Origin: Slackia sp.
GTDB taxonomy: Bacteria > Actinomycetota > Coriobacteriia > Coriobacteriales > Eggerthellaceae
NCBI GenBank assembly: GCA_030525985.1
Contig: JAUNDR010000014.1
Location: 1,163-37,245, forward strand
Reading direction: 5' to 3'
Length of the DNA stretch: 36,083 bases
In this document: piece after piece, positions 23,465 through 32,841 of the stretch
How the letters are laid out: each line of letters begins with the position of its first letter
How positions within the stretch are numbered: position 1 is the stretch's first letter
Translations under genes and position numbers: made by a program
Notes under the pieces: model-generated
The model's input: the letters and a program-made list of their open reading frames with translations, nothing else
What the model was told of the DNA's origin: nothing
Databases searched by the model: none

Positions 23465-25030
23465 TTATACGAAGAATTTGTTCTTTTTCCAGATGCTTTT
23501 ACGCGATGGAGCGAAAAAGCGCCGTGGACGGCGGAACGCGCCGTATGCCGCTCTCGTATCGGCGGCCCGATGGCTTGCAGCCCGCTCCTTCTCGCTCCCG
23601 GCAAAAGCAGAGCGTGCGCCGTCGCATGGCGCCCAACCGAGCCTGCGGCCGAATAAAACCGCCGCAAGCACGACGGCGAGCGGATAGAGATAGCAGAAGA
23701 AAGCAAACGGCAGATATTCCACGCACGATACTCCGAGTATAGCAACCATATAGATAGAGCAGGTGTTCCACGGGATGAGGACCGAGGTGATGCCCGCGCT
23801 CGAATTCACGATATTGCTCCATACCTCGCCCGGAGTCCCCTGCTTCTCAAAAGCGCCGCCGTACATCTTGCAGGAGAGCGCGATGGCGGGATACTGATCG
23901 GGCAGAAGCGCATTGAACGCGACGCCGCTGGCGACCGTAGCCGTGCAAAGCGAGCCGAAGCTCCTCAATCGCGAAACGATCGGCCCGATCAGCGATTGCA
24001 TAAGCCCCGCATGTTGCAGGATGCCCACATAGGCCATGACCAGGATAACGATGGAAATGGTCGGCAGCATCTCCTCGATGCCGCCTGTGGAAAACAAGCG
24101 GTCGAGCATTTCGAATCCCGTATCGCTCACCACGCCGGTATTGGCTGCGGCCGCAACGGTCGCGAAATCGGCCCCTTGCAGAAACACCGCTTCGATGGCG
24201 GCCAAAAGCACGCCGAGCAAAAACGAGGGGATGGCGGGGACCTGCGCCACGATGCAGGCGATCATGGCCGCAAGCGGGATAAGCGCGGCGGGGCCGATCG
24301 CGTAAGATTGCTCAAGCGCGCCGAGCAGCTCCTCGACGCTGCCCGCCCCCGCATCGACCGCAGCCGCCTCGAACGTGGTTCCGATAAAGAAATACGTTCC
24401 CACGCTGAGAGCGCAAACGCCGGCGACGATCGGCAGGAACTTCTTACACATTGCGAAAACGCCCACATCGGCGACGGCGGCGCACAATACGGGTCCATCG
24501 GTCAAAGGAGAGGCGATTTCGCTTACGTAGGCAGCGGCGACGATGGCGCCCGCCGCCATCCCCAAGGGAATATCGAGTGCGGCGGCGATGCCCATGAAAG
24601 CGATGCCGATCGTGCCCGCCGCGCCCCACGACCCCAAAACGATGCCGACGACCAACGTGCCGAGAAACGCCACGGGAAGAAAAAGCTGGGGGCTGATCAC
24701 GCTCAAGCCATAGTAGATAAGCGTCGGAACGGTTCCCGACAGAATCCATGTTCCTACGAGCATGCCGATGCACATGAGGATGAACACGGCCTCCATGGCA
24801 TCGAGAACGCCTTTCATGGCTCCGTCGAGCACGTCGTCGAAGGTGCTGCCCCCGTGCATTGCAATGCCGCCCGCAATGACGCAGCCGATCACCATGGGAA
24901 TCTGAGGCTCGCACCCCAGCCCCGCCACGCACACAAGCATGACCGTCGCAAGCGAACCGAAAGCGAGCAGCCCGTGGCGGAATTGCGCTTCCTTTTTCGT
25001 TTTCATCCCCCTGCTCGAAGGCAATGCCAT
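23465..25030 (-). CDS. nhaC: NhaC-family Na+/H+ antiporter
   Basis: A 521-residue transporter with about 11-12 hydrophobic segments. Family marks include VIGCVIAGGIAMHGGSTFDD, GMLVGTWILSGTVPTLIYYG, LGSWGAAGTIGIAFMGIA, YVSEIASPLTDGPVL, NALLPDQYPAIALS and VNSSAGITSVLIPWNTC. NhaC proteins exchange Na+ for H+, though relatives exchange organic ions such as malate/lactate or amino acids. After the last helix (FGRRLGW) a basic, hydrophilic tail of about 53 residues follows, rich in Arg and Lys. The start MALPSSRG has GGAAGGAG 4-5 nt upstream. azlC follows after 10 nt, suggesting a joint operon and perhaps a shared substrate theme. Confidence 0.9.
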   Translation of the reverse strand: MALPSSRGMKTKKEAQFRHGLLAFGSLATVMLVCVAGLGCEPQIPMVIGCVIAGGIAMHGGSTFDDVLDGAMKGVLDAMEAVFILMCIGMLVGTWILSGTVPTLIYYGLSVISPQLFLPVAFLGTLVVGIVLGSWGAAGTIGIAFMGIAAALDIPLGMAAGAIVAAAYVSEIASPLTDGPVLCAAVADVGVFAMCKKFLPIVAGVCALSVGTYFFIGTTFEAAAVDAGAGSVEELLGALEQSYAIGPAALIPLAAMIACIVAQVPAIPSFLLGVLLAAIEAVFLQGADFATVAAAANTGVVSDTGFEMLDRLFSTGGIEEMLPTISIVILVMAYVGILQHAGLMQSLIGPIVSRLRSFGSLCTATVASGVAFNALLPDQYPAIALSCKMYGGAFEKQGTPGEVWSNIVNSSAGITSVLIPWNTCSIYMVAILGVSCVEYLPFAFFCYLYPLAVVLAAVLFGRRLGWAPCDGARSAFAGSEKERAASHRAADTRAAYGAFRRPRRFFAPSRKSIWKKNKFFV

Positions 25031-25261
25031 CGTCTCCTTCCCTTTCGCAAAACAGCGCACTATGGTACCGGGAAACGATCGCAATTCATGGGCCGCGTCG
25101 GCATGCCGCGTGCGCAAGACGCCGCACATGCACGGCGCATAACGGCCGAGCGTGCTTAACCGGGCAATGAGAACGCACGTACGCGCCGTCAAACCGAAGC
25201 ATGGATCGATATCCGTCGCAGGCAACTTCGAAATCGAGAGCGAAACGATCGAGCGGTCTGC

Positions 25262-25299
25262 AAACGAAAACGGACCCGCCCCCAAGAGGCAGGTCCGTT
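25262..25299 (-). terminator. Rho-independent terminator of ppdK
   Basis: AACGGACC (25269-25276) pairs with GGTCCGTT (25292-25299), with an inner GCC/GGC extension, and TTTTCGTTTG follows on the minus strand. It lies 45 nt after the ppdK stop. The remainder of the gap up to the nhaC start (25031-25261) shows no gene and only weak -10-like sequence. Confidence 0.8.
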
Positions 25300-25343
25300 C
25301 GATCGCTTCCGTCCTTCGATCCGGAAAACCGGACCGCAAACGG

Positions 25344-28061
25344 CTATTTCTCTTCGAGAGCGGCCTGGGCGGCAGCCAAGCGAGCCAACGGCACGCGATA
25401 CGGGCTGCAGGACACGTAATCGAGACCGATCTTATGGAAGGTCTTCACGGAATCGGGATCGCCGCCGTGTTCGCCGCACACGCCGCACACCAAGTCGGGA
25501 TTGCCCTCGTGGCCCAGCTCGACGCCCATCTTCACGAGCTTGGCGACGCCGGGATCGATCGTGGCGAAGGGGTTGTACGGCAGAAGCTTCTCGGCCAGGT
25601 ACTGCGGCACGAACTCGGCCTCGACGTCGTCGCGGCTGAAACCGAACGTGGTCTGCGTGAGGTCGTTGGTGCCGAAGCTGAAGAAGTCGGCCTGAGTAGC
25701 GATTTCATCGGCAGTCACGGCGGCACGAGGCAGCTCGATCATGGTACCTACGGGAATCTCAAGCTCGACGCCCACCTCGGCGGCAACCTCGGCAATGGTG
25801 TCGACGGCGACCTTGCGCAGCTTCTCAAGCTCTTTGACCGTGGAAACCAGCGGAATCATGACCTCGGGCTTGGGGTCGAGACCCTCTTTTTTCAGCTGCG
25901 CCGCAGCCGTGGCGATAGCGCGCACCTGCATGACGGGCAGAATGGGATACACGATGCCCAAGCGGCAGCCGCGAAGACCCAGCATGGGGTTGGCTTCGCT
26001 CATGCCGTCGATCTGCTCCATGAGCTTGCGCTTTTCGGCAATGACCTTCGCGTCTCCGCCCGTCGCCTCGAGCTTGGCGATTTCGACATCGAGAGCGCGC
26101 GGGCTTTCGAGGAACTCGTGCAGCGGCGGATCGAGCAGACGCACGATCACCGGCAGGCCGTCCATGGCCTTGAACATACCGTAGAAGTCGCCCGTCTGAG
26201 CCTCGAACAGGTCGTTGACGGCCTTCTCGCGCACGGCTTCGTCCTCGTTGAGGATAAAGGTCTGGATGATCTGCTTGCGATCGCCCAGGAACATATGCTC
26301 AGTACGGTCGAGACCGATGCCTTCCGCGCCGAAGGAGCGGGACAGCTCGGCATCGGCGGGATTGTCGGCATTGGCACGCACGCCCAGGCGACGGAACTCG
26401 TCGGCCCACTCCAGGATGACGTCCAGATCGCCGGAAAGCTCGGGCATGACCAATTCGACCGCGCCGAGAACCACGATGCCCGTGGTGCCGTCGATCGAAA
26501 TCATGTCGCCCTCGCGAATGACGATATCGGTGCCGGCGACGGCCGCTTCCTTCTTTTCGGCATCGATCTTCAAAGCTTCGACGCCGCATACGCACGGAGC
26601 GCCCATGCCACGGGCGATAACCGCCGCATGGCTCGTCTTTCCGCCATGAGAGGTCAGGATACCCTCGGCGGCGATCATGCCGGCAAGGTCGTCGGGGTTG
26701 GTCTCCCAGCGGACGAGCACGCACTTGCGGCCGGCGGCTTCGGCGGCCACCGCATCGGCGGCGGAGAAGACCGCCTCGCCCACAGCGGCGCCGGGGCTGG
26801 CGTTCAAGCCGCGCGCGACCACGTCGTACTCGGCATTCTTATCGAACTGCGGATGAAGCAGCTGGTCGAGCTGCTCGGGATCGACGCGGCAGACGGCCTC
26901 TTCCTTGGTGATCAGGCCCTCTTTGACCATCTCGATGGCGATATGCAGCGCGGCGGCGGCGGTACGCTTGCCCACGCGGGTCTGCAGCATCCAAAGCTTG
27001 CCCTGCTCGATGGTGAATTCGATATCGCACATATCGCGATAGTGGTTCTCCAGGGTGACGAACACCTCTTCGAGCTCGGCACCGGCCTCCTGCAGGCCCT
27101 CGACATGCTTCAGCTCGGCGATGGGGCTCGTGTTGCGGATGCCCGCGACGACGTCTTCGCCCTGGGCGTTGACCAGGTAGTCGCCGTAGAATTCCTTCGC
27201 GCCGTTGGCGGGGTTGCGCGTGAAAGCAACGCCCGTCGCCGACGTTTCGCCCTTGTTGCCGAACACCATGGCCTGCACGTTGACGGCGGTACCCAGGTCA
27301 TCGGCGATCTTGCTCTGCTTGCGATACAGCGTGGCGCGCGGGTTGTTCCAGCTGCCGAACACGGCCTCGATGGCCAGGCGCAGCTGCGTGTCGGGATTCT
27401 GTGGGAAGCAGACCTTGCCGCCTTCGACCAGCGACGGATAATCGTCGGCGGAGACGTTCTCGGAGAAGATGGCCTTGAACTCTTCGACGAGTTCCTGCAG
27501 GTCTTCGGCGGTCAAATCGGCGTCGCTTTTCACGCCGCGCACGATCTTTTTGGCGTTGATGGCATTTTCGAACAGATCGCCGTCAAGGCCCATGACCACG
27601 TTGGAGAACATCTGGATGAAGCGGCGATAGCTATCCCACGAGAATCGGGGGTTTTCGGTGTGCTTGATCAGGCCGTTGATGGATTCGTCGTTCAAGCCCA
27701 GGTTCAGCACGGTATCCATCATGCCGGGCATGGACATGGGGGCGCCGGAACGCACGGACACGAGCAGCGGGTCTTCCGCATCGCCGATCTTCTTGCCGAT
27801 GCGGTTCTCGAGATCGCGGCGATACTGCTCGATCTCGTCGAGCGCGCCCTCGGGCCAAGCGTTGTCGGCGTTGGCGTACTCCATGCAGGTCTGACAGGTA
27901 ATCGTGAATCCCGGAGGCACAGGAAGGCCGATGACGGCCATCTCGGCAAGGTTGGCGCCCTTGCCGCCAAGGATGTATTTCATATCCTTGTTGCCCTCGG
28001 TAACGTTGTTGCCTTCTGCGTCCTTGCCGAACGCGTAGACACGCTTGACGTCTGCAGTCAC
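25344..28061 (-). CDS. ppdK: Pyruvate, phosphate dikinase
   Basis: A 905-residue PPDK, normal length. The N-terminal nucleotide-binding part has GGKGANLAEM and VRSGAPMSMPGMMDTVLNLG. The swivelling phosphohistidine domain has GGKTSHAAVIARGMG with His478 and the regulatory Thr476. The C-terminal TIM barrel has GLRGCRLG, FSFGTNDLTQTT and CGEHGGD with Cys862. It interconverts pyruvate + ATP + Pi and PEP + AMP + PPi; in anaerobes it often works with PPi in glycolysis. The start is GTG, with AAGGAG 6-7 nt upstream; a possible ATG at 28097 lacks such a site. The PPDK regulatory protein gene lies 45 nt upstream on the same strand. Confidence 0.97.
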   Translation of the reverse strand: MTADVKRVYAFGKDAEGNNVTEGNKDMKYILGGKGANLAEMAVIGLPVPPGFTITCQTCMEYANADNAWPEGALDEIEQYRRDLENRIGKKIGDAEDPLLVSVRSGAPMSMPGMMDTVLNLGLNDESINGLIKHTENPRFSWDSYRRFIQMFSNVVMGLDGDLFENAINAKKIVRGVKSDADLTAEDLQELVEEFKAIFSENVSADDYPSLVEGGKVCFPQNPDTQLRLAIEAVFGSWNNPRATLYRKQSKIADDLGTAVNVQAMVFGNKGETSATGVAFTRNPANGAKEFYGDYLVNAQGEDVVAGIRNTSPIAELKHVEGLQEAGAELEEVFVTLENHYRDMCDIEFTIEQGKLWMLQTRVGKRTAAAALHIAIEMVKEGLITKEEAVCRVDPEQLDQLLHPQFDKNAEYDVVARGLNASPGAAVGEAVFSAADAVAAEAAGRKCVLVRWETNPDDLAGMIAAEGILTSHGGKTSHAAVIARGMGAPCVCGVEALKIDAEKKEAAVAGTDIVIREGDMISIDGTTGIVVLGAVELVMPELSGDLDVILEWADEFRRLGVRANADNPADAELSRSFGAEGIGLDRTEHMFLGDRKQIIQTFILNEDEAVREKAVNDLFEAQTGDFYGMFKAMDGLPVIVRLLDPPLHEFLESPRALDVEIAKLEATGGDAKVIAEKRKLMEQIDGMSEANPMLGLRGCRLGIVYPILPVMQVRAIATAAAQLKKEGLDPKPEVMIPLVSTVKELEKLRKVAVDTIAEVAAEVGVELEIPVGTMIELPRAAVTADEIATQADFFSFGTNDLTQTTFGFSRDDVEAEFVPQYLAEKLLPYNPFATIDPGVAKLVKMGVELGHEGNPDLVCGVCGEHGGDPDSVKTFHKIGLDYVSCSPYRVPLARLAAAQAALEEK

Positions 28062-28106
28062 TGTACTCTCCTTCGTGATAGATACCCTACTGCACAAAGA
28101 GCAATA

Positions 28107-29012
28107 TTACTCAAAGATGGTCTTTTGGAAGGGATGGGCAAGCTCATAGTAGCGTAAAATCTCCTGAGCGGTTTCTTCCACGGCCTTGTTGTCGGTTCGG
28201 ATGACGATGCAGCCGAGCTTGCGCATGAGCGCACGGGCCTCCTCGAGATCTTGATAGACCATCTCGGGCTCCGCATAGCTTGCTGCAACCGCAGCCGCGC
28301 CGCGGCCCGAACCGCCCAGACGGCGCGTGCGGATGCCCACGAGCACGTCGGGGGTGGTCATCAAGCCGAATATCCTCGTCGGATCGCAATCGTAGATTTC
28401 TTTCGGCGGCTCGACGCCGAGCGCCAAAGGCACATTGGCCACCTTGTAGCCCTCCATGCCCATGTAAATCGAAATGGGAGTCTTCGAGGAGCGCGACACG
28501 CCCAGAAGCACGATGTCGGCTTCGGCGAGGTCTTGCGGATTGCGCCCGTCGTCATGCTCCACCGTGAACTCCATCGCAGCGATGCGGCGGAAATAGTGCG
28601 CGTCGGTCGTGCGCAGCAATCCCGGGTTGTTGCGCGGAGACAGCCCCGAGGCGTCGGCGAGCGCATGGATGGGCGTGCTCATGATATCGACTCCGTGCAA
28701 GCCCGATTCGGCGCAAAACGTGCGCACTTTGGCGCGCATTTCGGGATCGACCAGCGTGAAAAACACCACCAGATCGTCTTTCAGCCCTTCAGAGCGATAG
28801 CGTTGCTGATGAACGGAGAGGAAATTCACGATTTCCTCGAAGCTGCGGGCCTTCGGAAGAATTTCGATATACGGCTCGGGCACGCCGAATTGACCGGCCG
28901 CGGCGCGCGCGAGCGCATGGGCCGTAGCACCCAAAGAATCGCTGACGATATAGATGGTAGGAAGCGGAGAATCGTTATGGACGCAGATATGGTCGCGCAA
29001 ATCTCCCGACAT
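28107..29012 (-). CDS. Pyruvate, phosphate dikinase regulatory protein (DUF299, bifunctional kinase/phosphorylase)
   Basis: A 301-residue DUF299 protein. It begins with a TIYIVSDSLGATA strand, has KDDLVVFFTLVDPEMR, and carries the P-loop GVSRSSKT (171-178) followed by PISIYMGMEGYKVANVPL. It ends with a conserved Arg/Asp-containing tail. In this family the enzyme switches PPDK off by ADP-dependent phosphorylation of the threonine near the catalytic histidine, and on again by Pi-dependent dephosphorylation. The target, with Thr two residues before His, is encoded directly downstream, so the pairing is clear. The start MSGDLRDHI has GGGGAG about 5 nt upstream. Confidence 0.95.
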   Translation of the reverse strand: MSGDLRDHICVHNDSPLPTIYIVSDSLGATAHALARAAAGQFGVPEPYIEILPKARSFEEIVNFLSVHQQRYRSEGLKDDLVVFFTLVDPEMRAKVRTFCAESGLHGVDIMSTPIHALADASGLSPRNNPGLLRTTDAHYFRRIAAMEFTVEHDDGRNPQDLAEADIVLLGVSRSSKTPISIYMGMEGYKVANVPLALGVEPPKEIYDCDPTRIFGLMTTPDVLVGIRTRRLGGSGRGAAAVAASYAEPEMVYQDLEEARALMRKLGCIVIRTDNKAVEETAQEILRYYELAHPFQKTIFE

Positions 29013-29112
29013 GGCCTCTCCCCTTTCCGCGCGAAATCGCGATCGCGCGTCGTCGTATGCGTTGGCGGGCGATCCGCAGCGATGCGACACGCCGCCATTG
29101 CCCCCAATATAC

Positions 29113-29147
29113 AAAAACCGGCTCCCGCTTGATGCGGGAAGCCGGTT
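29113..29147 (-). terminator. Rho-independent terminator of glyS
   Basis: AACCGGCTCCCGC (29116-29128) pairs with GCGGGAAGCCGGTT (29134-29147) with one small bulge; TTTTTGTAT follows on the minus strand. It lies about 75 nt after the glyS stop and separates the gly genes from the PPDK pair. Confidence 0.85.
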
Positions 29148-29220
29148 CGTCCATAGAAACGCCGATATGCAAGACGTCGAAACTCCGCTCGCGGAAAACG
29201 ACGCTGCAGCGGCCGAAAAG

Positions 29221-31305
29221 CTACTTGGCAAGCAGGCCGAAATCGGCAACGCGCGCGAACACGTCGACGAAACGATTCAGGATGCGCAGGCGGTTCTCAC
29301 GCAGAGAAGCGTCTTCGTCCATGACCATGACCTCTTCGAAGAAGGCGTCGACGGGCTTGCGCAAAGCGGCGAGCTTGGAGAGCGCCTCGGGATAATCGTC
29401 GGCATCCAGAGCGCACGCCACCTCGTTTTCCGCCGCGATGACGGCACGGGCCAAGCCGAGTTCGACCTCGCCCATAAGCGCCTCGTCGTAGGCGTCGCCC
29501 AAAGCCGCGTCGCGCAGATTGTTGGCGCGAGCATAGGCGATGGCCAAATCGGAGAAGGTGTCGGGAGCTTCGCGGCGGGCATGCTCGAGCGCACGAACGC
29601 GGTCGATGAACTCGCGCGGCTCGCGCACGCCTGCGGCGAGCACGGCGTCGGCAGCGTCGGCGGCATTGCCCTCGTCGCGCACCATGACCTTCGTGCGCGT
29701 AATGAAAAAGTCGACGACCTGATCGCGCACAGCCGCCGCATCGAACTCGATGCCGTCGGCGGCATAGGCCGCCAGGGCCGCGTCGATCGCAGGCACCAGC
29801 TGCACGCCCAAGGCGTCATCGCCCGTCAGCATGGCCACGATGCCGAGCGCGCTGCGGCGCAAGGCGAACGGGTCGGAAGAACCGGTCGGCGCCTGGTCGA
29901 CGGCGAACAGGCCGCATACCGTATCGAGCTTGTCGGCGATGGCGACCGCCTTGCCCACGCGCGTCGCCGGCGTGGCGTCGCCCGAGAAACGCGGGCGGTA
30001 ATGATCGGCGATAGCGCCCGCGACGGCGTCGGTCTCGCCTGCGGCCTTGGCATAGTAGGATCCCATGATGCCCTGGACGCTCGTGAACTCGACCACCGCG
30101 CCCGTCACCAGGTCGGCCTTGCAGAGATAGGCGGCGCGCAAGACGTCGGCCCTCTCCTCGCCTTCGATGCCGGCAGCATCGCAGAGATGCTCGGCGATCT
30201 TCACGATGCGCTTCGTCTTGGCAAGCGTCGTGCCGAGCTTCTCCTGGAAAACGACCTCGTCGAGACGCTCGACGTAGGCCTCCAGCGGAAGCTTGAGATC
30301 CTCGTCATAGAAGAACTTCGCATCGTAAAGGCGGGCGGCGACGACGCGCTGGTTGCCGTCGACGATATCGGCCTCGCAGGCAGGGTTGCCGTTGGAGGTG
30401 ATGAGGAACTTGTTCGCAAGCGAGCCGTCGGCGTTGAACAGCGGGAAATAACGCTGATGCACCAGCATGGCGTCGACGATGATCTCCTTGGGAACGGCCA
30501 GGAAAAGCTCGTCGAATTCGCCCACCATGACCGTGGGATACTCGGAAAGGTTCACGACTTCGGCAAGCGTTTTCGCGGGAAGCTCGGCGACAAGGCCCGT
30601 CTTCTCTTCGGCGGCAGCCACCTGGGCGCGGATGCTTTCCTCGCGCTCCTGCTCGCTTGCCACCACGAAGGCGCCGCGCACCACGTCGAGCAGCTTGTCG
30701 GCATGCTCGACCGCATGGGGGCCGGGAGCCAAGAACCGGTGGCCGCGCGTCATGTTGCCGGCTTCAAGGCCTGCGAAGCGCACGGGAACCACCGTATCGC
30801 CCAAAAGCGCGACGATCCAGCGGACAGGACGCGAGAAATACTCGCTCGTTGTGCCCCAGCGGCACGACTTCGGCCACGAAATGGACGCGATGACGCCCTC
30901 GAGGACCTCGGGCAAAAGCGCCGCCACATCGGCAGCGGGCGTATGCTTGACCGCGTAGACGTACTCGACGCCGTCCTCGTCGCGACGCTCGAGGCTTTCC
31001 ACCTCGACGCCTTTGCCGCGCGCGAAACCGGCGGCCGCCTTGGTGGGATTGCCCTCGGCATCGAATGCGATCTTCACGGCGGGGCCGCGGAATTCTTCGA
31101 TTGCGGCCTCGGTGCGCTCGGGCACGCCCTCCACGATGGCGATCAGGCGACGCGGGCTCGAATAGACCTTCACCTCGTCGAAGGGAACGCGGGCGGAAGC
31201 GAGCACATCGCGCACGAGGCCCGGAAGCTGCTCGGTTGCGGCATGCAGGTCGAATGCGGGAAGCTCTTCGGTGCCGATTTCGAATGCGAGCGTGGTCTTT
31301 TCCAT
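29221..31305 (-). CDS. glyS: Glycyl-tRNA synthetase beta subunit
   Basis: A 694-residue beta subunit, standard length. It begins MEKTTLAFEIGTEELPAFDL and contains SSPRRLIAIVEGVPE, YPTVMVGEFDELFLAVPKEII, LTGDDALGVQL-type C-terminal HD-like and anticodon-binding regions, and ALDADDYPEALSKLAALRKPVDAFF near the end. With GlyQ it forms the alpha2-beta2 enzyme that charges tRNA-Gly. AAGGAGG lies 7 nt before the ATG, and the ATG begins one base after the glyQ stop. Confidence 0.97.
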   Translation of the reverse strand: MEKTTLAFEIGTEELPAFDLHAATEQLPGLVRDVLASARVPFDEVKVYSSPRRLIAIVEGVPERTEAAIEEFRGPAVKIAFDAEGNPTKAAAGFARGKGVEVESLERRDEDGVEYVYAVKHTPAADVAALLPEVLEGVIASISWPKSCRWGTTSEYFSRPVRWIVALLGDTVVPVRFAGLEAGNMTRGHRFLAPGPHAVEHADKLLDVVRGAFVVASEQEREESIRAQVAAAEEKTGLVAELPAKTLAEVVNLSEYPTVMVGEFDELFLAVPKEIIVDAMLVHQRYFPLFNADGSLANKFLITSNGNPACEADIVDGNQRVVAARLYDAKFFYDEDLKLPLEAYVERLDEVVFQEKLGTTLAKTKRIVKIAEHLCDAAGIEGEERADVLRAAYLCKADLVTGAVVEFTSVQGIMGSYYAKAAGETDAVAGAIADHYRPRFSGDATPATRVGKAVAIADKLDTVCGLFAVDQAPTGSSDPFALRRSALGIVAMLTGDDALGVQLVPAIDAALAAYAADGIEFDAAAVRDQVVDFFITRTKVMVRDEGNAADAADAVLAAGVREPREFIDRVRALEHARREAPDTFSDLAIAYARANNLRDAALGDAYDEALMGEVELGLARAVIAAENEVACALDADDYPEALSKLAALRKPVDAFFEEVMVMDEDASLRENRLRILNRFVDVFARVADFGLLAK

Positions 31306-31306
31306 T

Positions 31307-32224
31307 CTATGCCTCCTTCGAATCGGCTTCGGGGTCGACCCCCACGACATGTTTCATGTACGAGGCGCAGCATGCCTTGGCGATGGTGCGCACGCGCAGG
31401 ATGTAGCCCATGCGCTCGGTCGCCGAAATGACGCCGCGCGCATCGAGCAGATTGAATGCATGGCAGCATTTGAGCACGCTGTCGTACGCGGGGAGCGGCA
31501 GGCCGGCTTCGAGCGTGCGCAGGCATTCGGCTTCGCGGTCGTTGAATTCCTGGAAGAGGAACTCGGTATCGGCGACCTCGAAGTTATAGCGGGAATACTG
31601 GCGCTCGTTTTCAAGATAAACGTCGCCGTACGTGAAGACGATGCCGTCTTTGCCGCGGCTCCACACGATGTCGAACATGCTGTCGACGCCCTGGATATAC
31701 ATCGTGAGGCGCTCGAGGCCGTACGCGATCTCGACCGGGACGGGATTGCACTCGAAGCCGCCGACCTGCTGGAAATACGTGAACTGCGTCACCTCCATGC
31801 CGTCGATCCAAACTTCCCAGCCAAGACCCCAGGCGCCCAGCGTCGGGCTTTCCCAGTCGTCTTCGACGAAGCGCACGTCATGCTTGTCGGTGTCGATGCC
31901 GATGGCGCGCAGGCTTCCCAGGTACAGCTCCTGGATATCGTCCGGAGAAGGCTTCATGAGCACTTGGAACTGATAGTAGAACTGCGTGCGGTTGGGATTC
32001 TCGCCGTAGCGGCCGTCGGTGGGACGGCGGCAACCCTGCACGTAGCAGGTGCGCCAGGTGTCGGGACCCAGAGAACGAAGCGTGGTTGCGGGAGCATTGG
32101 TGCCGGCTCCCACTTCGTTGTCGTAAGGCTGCAGCACCACGCAGCCCAAATCCGCCCAATAACGCTGCAGCGTCAGGATGATGTCCTGGAAGCTGAGCGC
32201 GTCGGGCTTAGCGGCATGACTCAT
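31307..32224 (-). CDS. glyQ: Glycyl-tRNA synthetase alpha subunit
   Basis: A 305-residue class II aminoacyl-tRNA synthetase subunit. It has [57 protein letters not shown], a [18 protein letters not shown] segment and the class II motif region [15 protein letters not shown]. It carries the glycine activation site. The start has TAGGAG about 10 nt upstream and lies 2 nt after the lepB stop. No T-box leader is visible. Confidence 0.97.
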   Translation of the reverse strand: MSHAAKPDALSFQDIILTLQRYWADLGCVVLQPYDNEVGAGTNAPATTLRSLGPDTWRTCYVQGCRRPTDGRYGENPNRTQFYYQFQVLMKPSPDDIQELYLGSLRAIGIDTDKHDVRFVEDDWESPTLGAWGLGWEVWIDGMEVTQFTYFQQVGGFECNPVPVEIAYGLERLTMYIQGVDSMFDIVWSRGKDGIVFTYGDVYLENERQYSRYNFEVADTEFLFQEFNDREAECLRTLEAGLPLPAYDSVLKCCHAFNLLDARGVISATERMGYILRVRTIAKACCASYMKHVVGVDPEADSKEA

Positions 32225-32226
32225 GA

Positions 32227-32796
32227 TTAAAGCACTCCTATATGATCGAGGGGCCAATAGATCGCGACGGCGCGTCCCGACACGGACGCTTCGTCGATGG
32301 AACCGAAGTAGCGGGAATCCGCCGAATTCGTGCGGTTGTCGCCCATCACCCAGACATCGCCTTCGGGCACCGTGTAGGGATAGGTTATCTCCACGCCCGA
32401 TGCCGTCTTCAAAGGCGCGCTCGGTTTGCCCTGGGTATAGGGCTCGTCGATAGCGACGCCGTCGACATAGACGAGGCCGTCGATCAGATCGACCGTCTGG
32501 CCTCCCGTGGCGATGACGCGTTTGATCAGGGTGCGACCGGGAATCTCCGGGTCGGCGAACGTGACGATATCGCCCGGCTGGACATCGCGGAAATAATAGG
32601 TCACTTTCTCGGACCAGATGTTGTCGCCTATCTCGATGGTATCTTCCATGGAGCCGGACGGGATGGTGTACGGACATACGACGAATGTCTGCAAGCCCCA
32701 TACCAACGCCACCACAAGCAGGATGTATCCCGCCCACGACAAGACGGTTCTCAGCATGCCGCGCGAACGCGGCGTCGCATGCTGCCCATAGCTCAC
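32227..32796 (-). CDS. lepB: Signal peptidase I
   Basis: A 189-residue type I signal peptidase. One N-terminal membrane segment (about 20-41) is followed by [10 protein letters not shown] with the catalytic Ser49, IKRVIATGG with the catalytic Lys92, and [14 protein letters not shown]. It cleaves signal peptides from exported proteins at the outer face of the membrane. The start is GTG, with AGGAGG 8-9 nt upstream. It lies 44 nt after trmD across a terminator hairpin, and its stop is 2 nt before glyQ. lepB near trmD/rimM/rpsP is a common arrangement. Confidence 0.95.
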   Translation of the reverse strand: MSYGQHATPRSRGMLRTVLSWAGYILLVVALVWGLQTFVVCPYTIPSGSMEDTIEIGDNIWSEKVTYYFRDVQPGDIVTFADPEIPGRTLIKRVIATGGQTVDLIDGLVYVDGVAIDEPYTQGKPSAPLKTASGVEITYPYTVPEGDVWVMGDNRTNSADSRYFGSIDEASVSGRAVAIYWPLDHIGVL

Positions 32797-32814
32797 GGAA
32801 AAACCCTCCTATGA

Positions 32815-32841
32815 AATGAAAAGGCGTCCTTGAGACGCCTT
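32815..32841 (-). terminator. Terminator/attenuator overlapping the trmD stop
   Basis: AAGGCGTC (32821-32828) pairs with GACGCCTT (32834-32841) around a 5-nt loop, and TTCATTTCAT follows on the minus strand. The 5' arm of the RNA hairpin begins inside the trmD stop codon, so ribosomes finishing trmD would cover it. No promoter fits between it and lepB, so lepB-glyQ-glyS probably depends on read-through or a promoter inside trmD. Confidence 0.6.

Noticed and set aside
25152-28157. 1001-codon open frame on the plus strand
   Set aside because: It is fully antisense to ppdK, which has all catalytic motifs; the translation has no recognisable family and is Gly/Ala/Val/His-biased as expected for an antisense frame.
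28954-31431. 825-codon open frame on the plus strand
   Set aside because: Antisense to glyS and to the start of the PPDK regulator gene; no domain recognised.
32224-32300. Glycine T-box upstream of glyQ
   Set aside because: glyQ starts 2 nt after lepB; there is no leader and no TGGNACCGCG-like T-box sequence.
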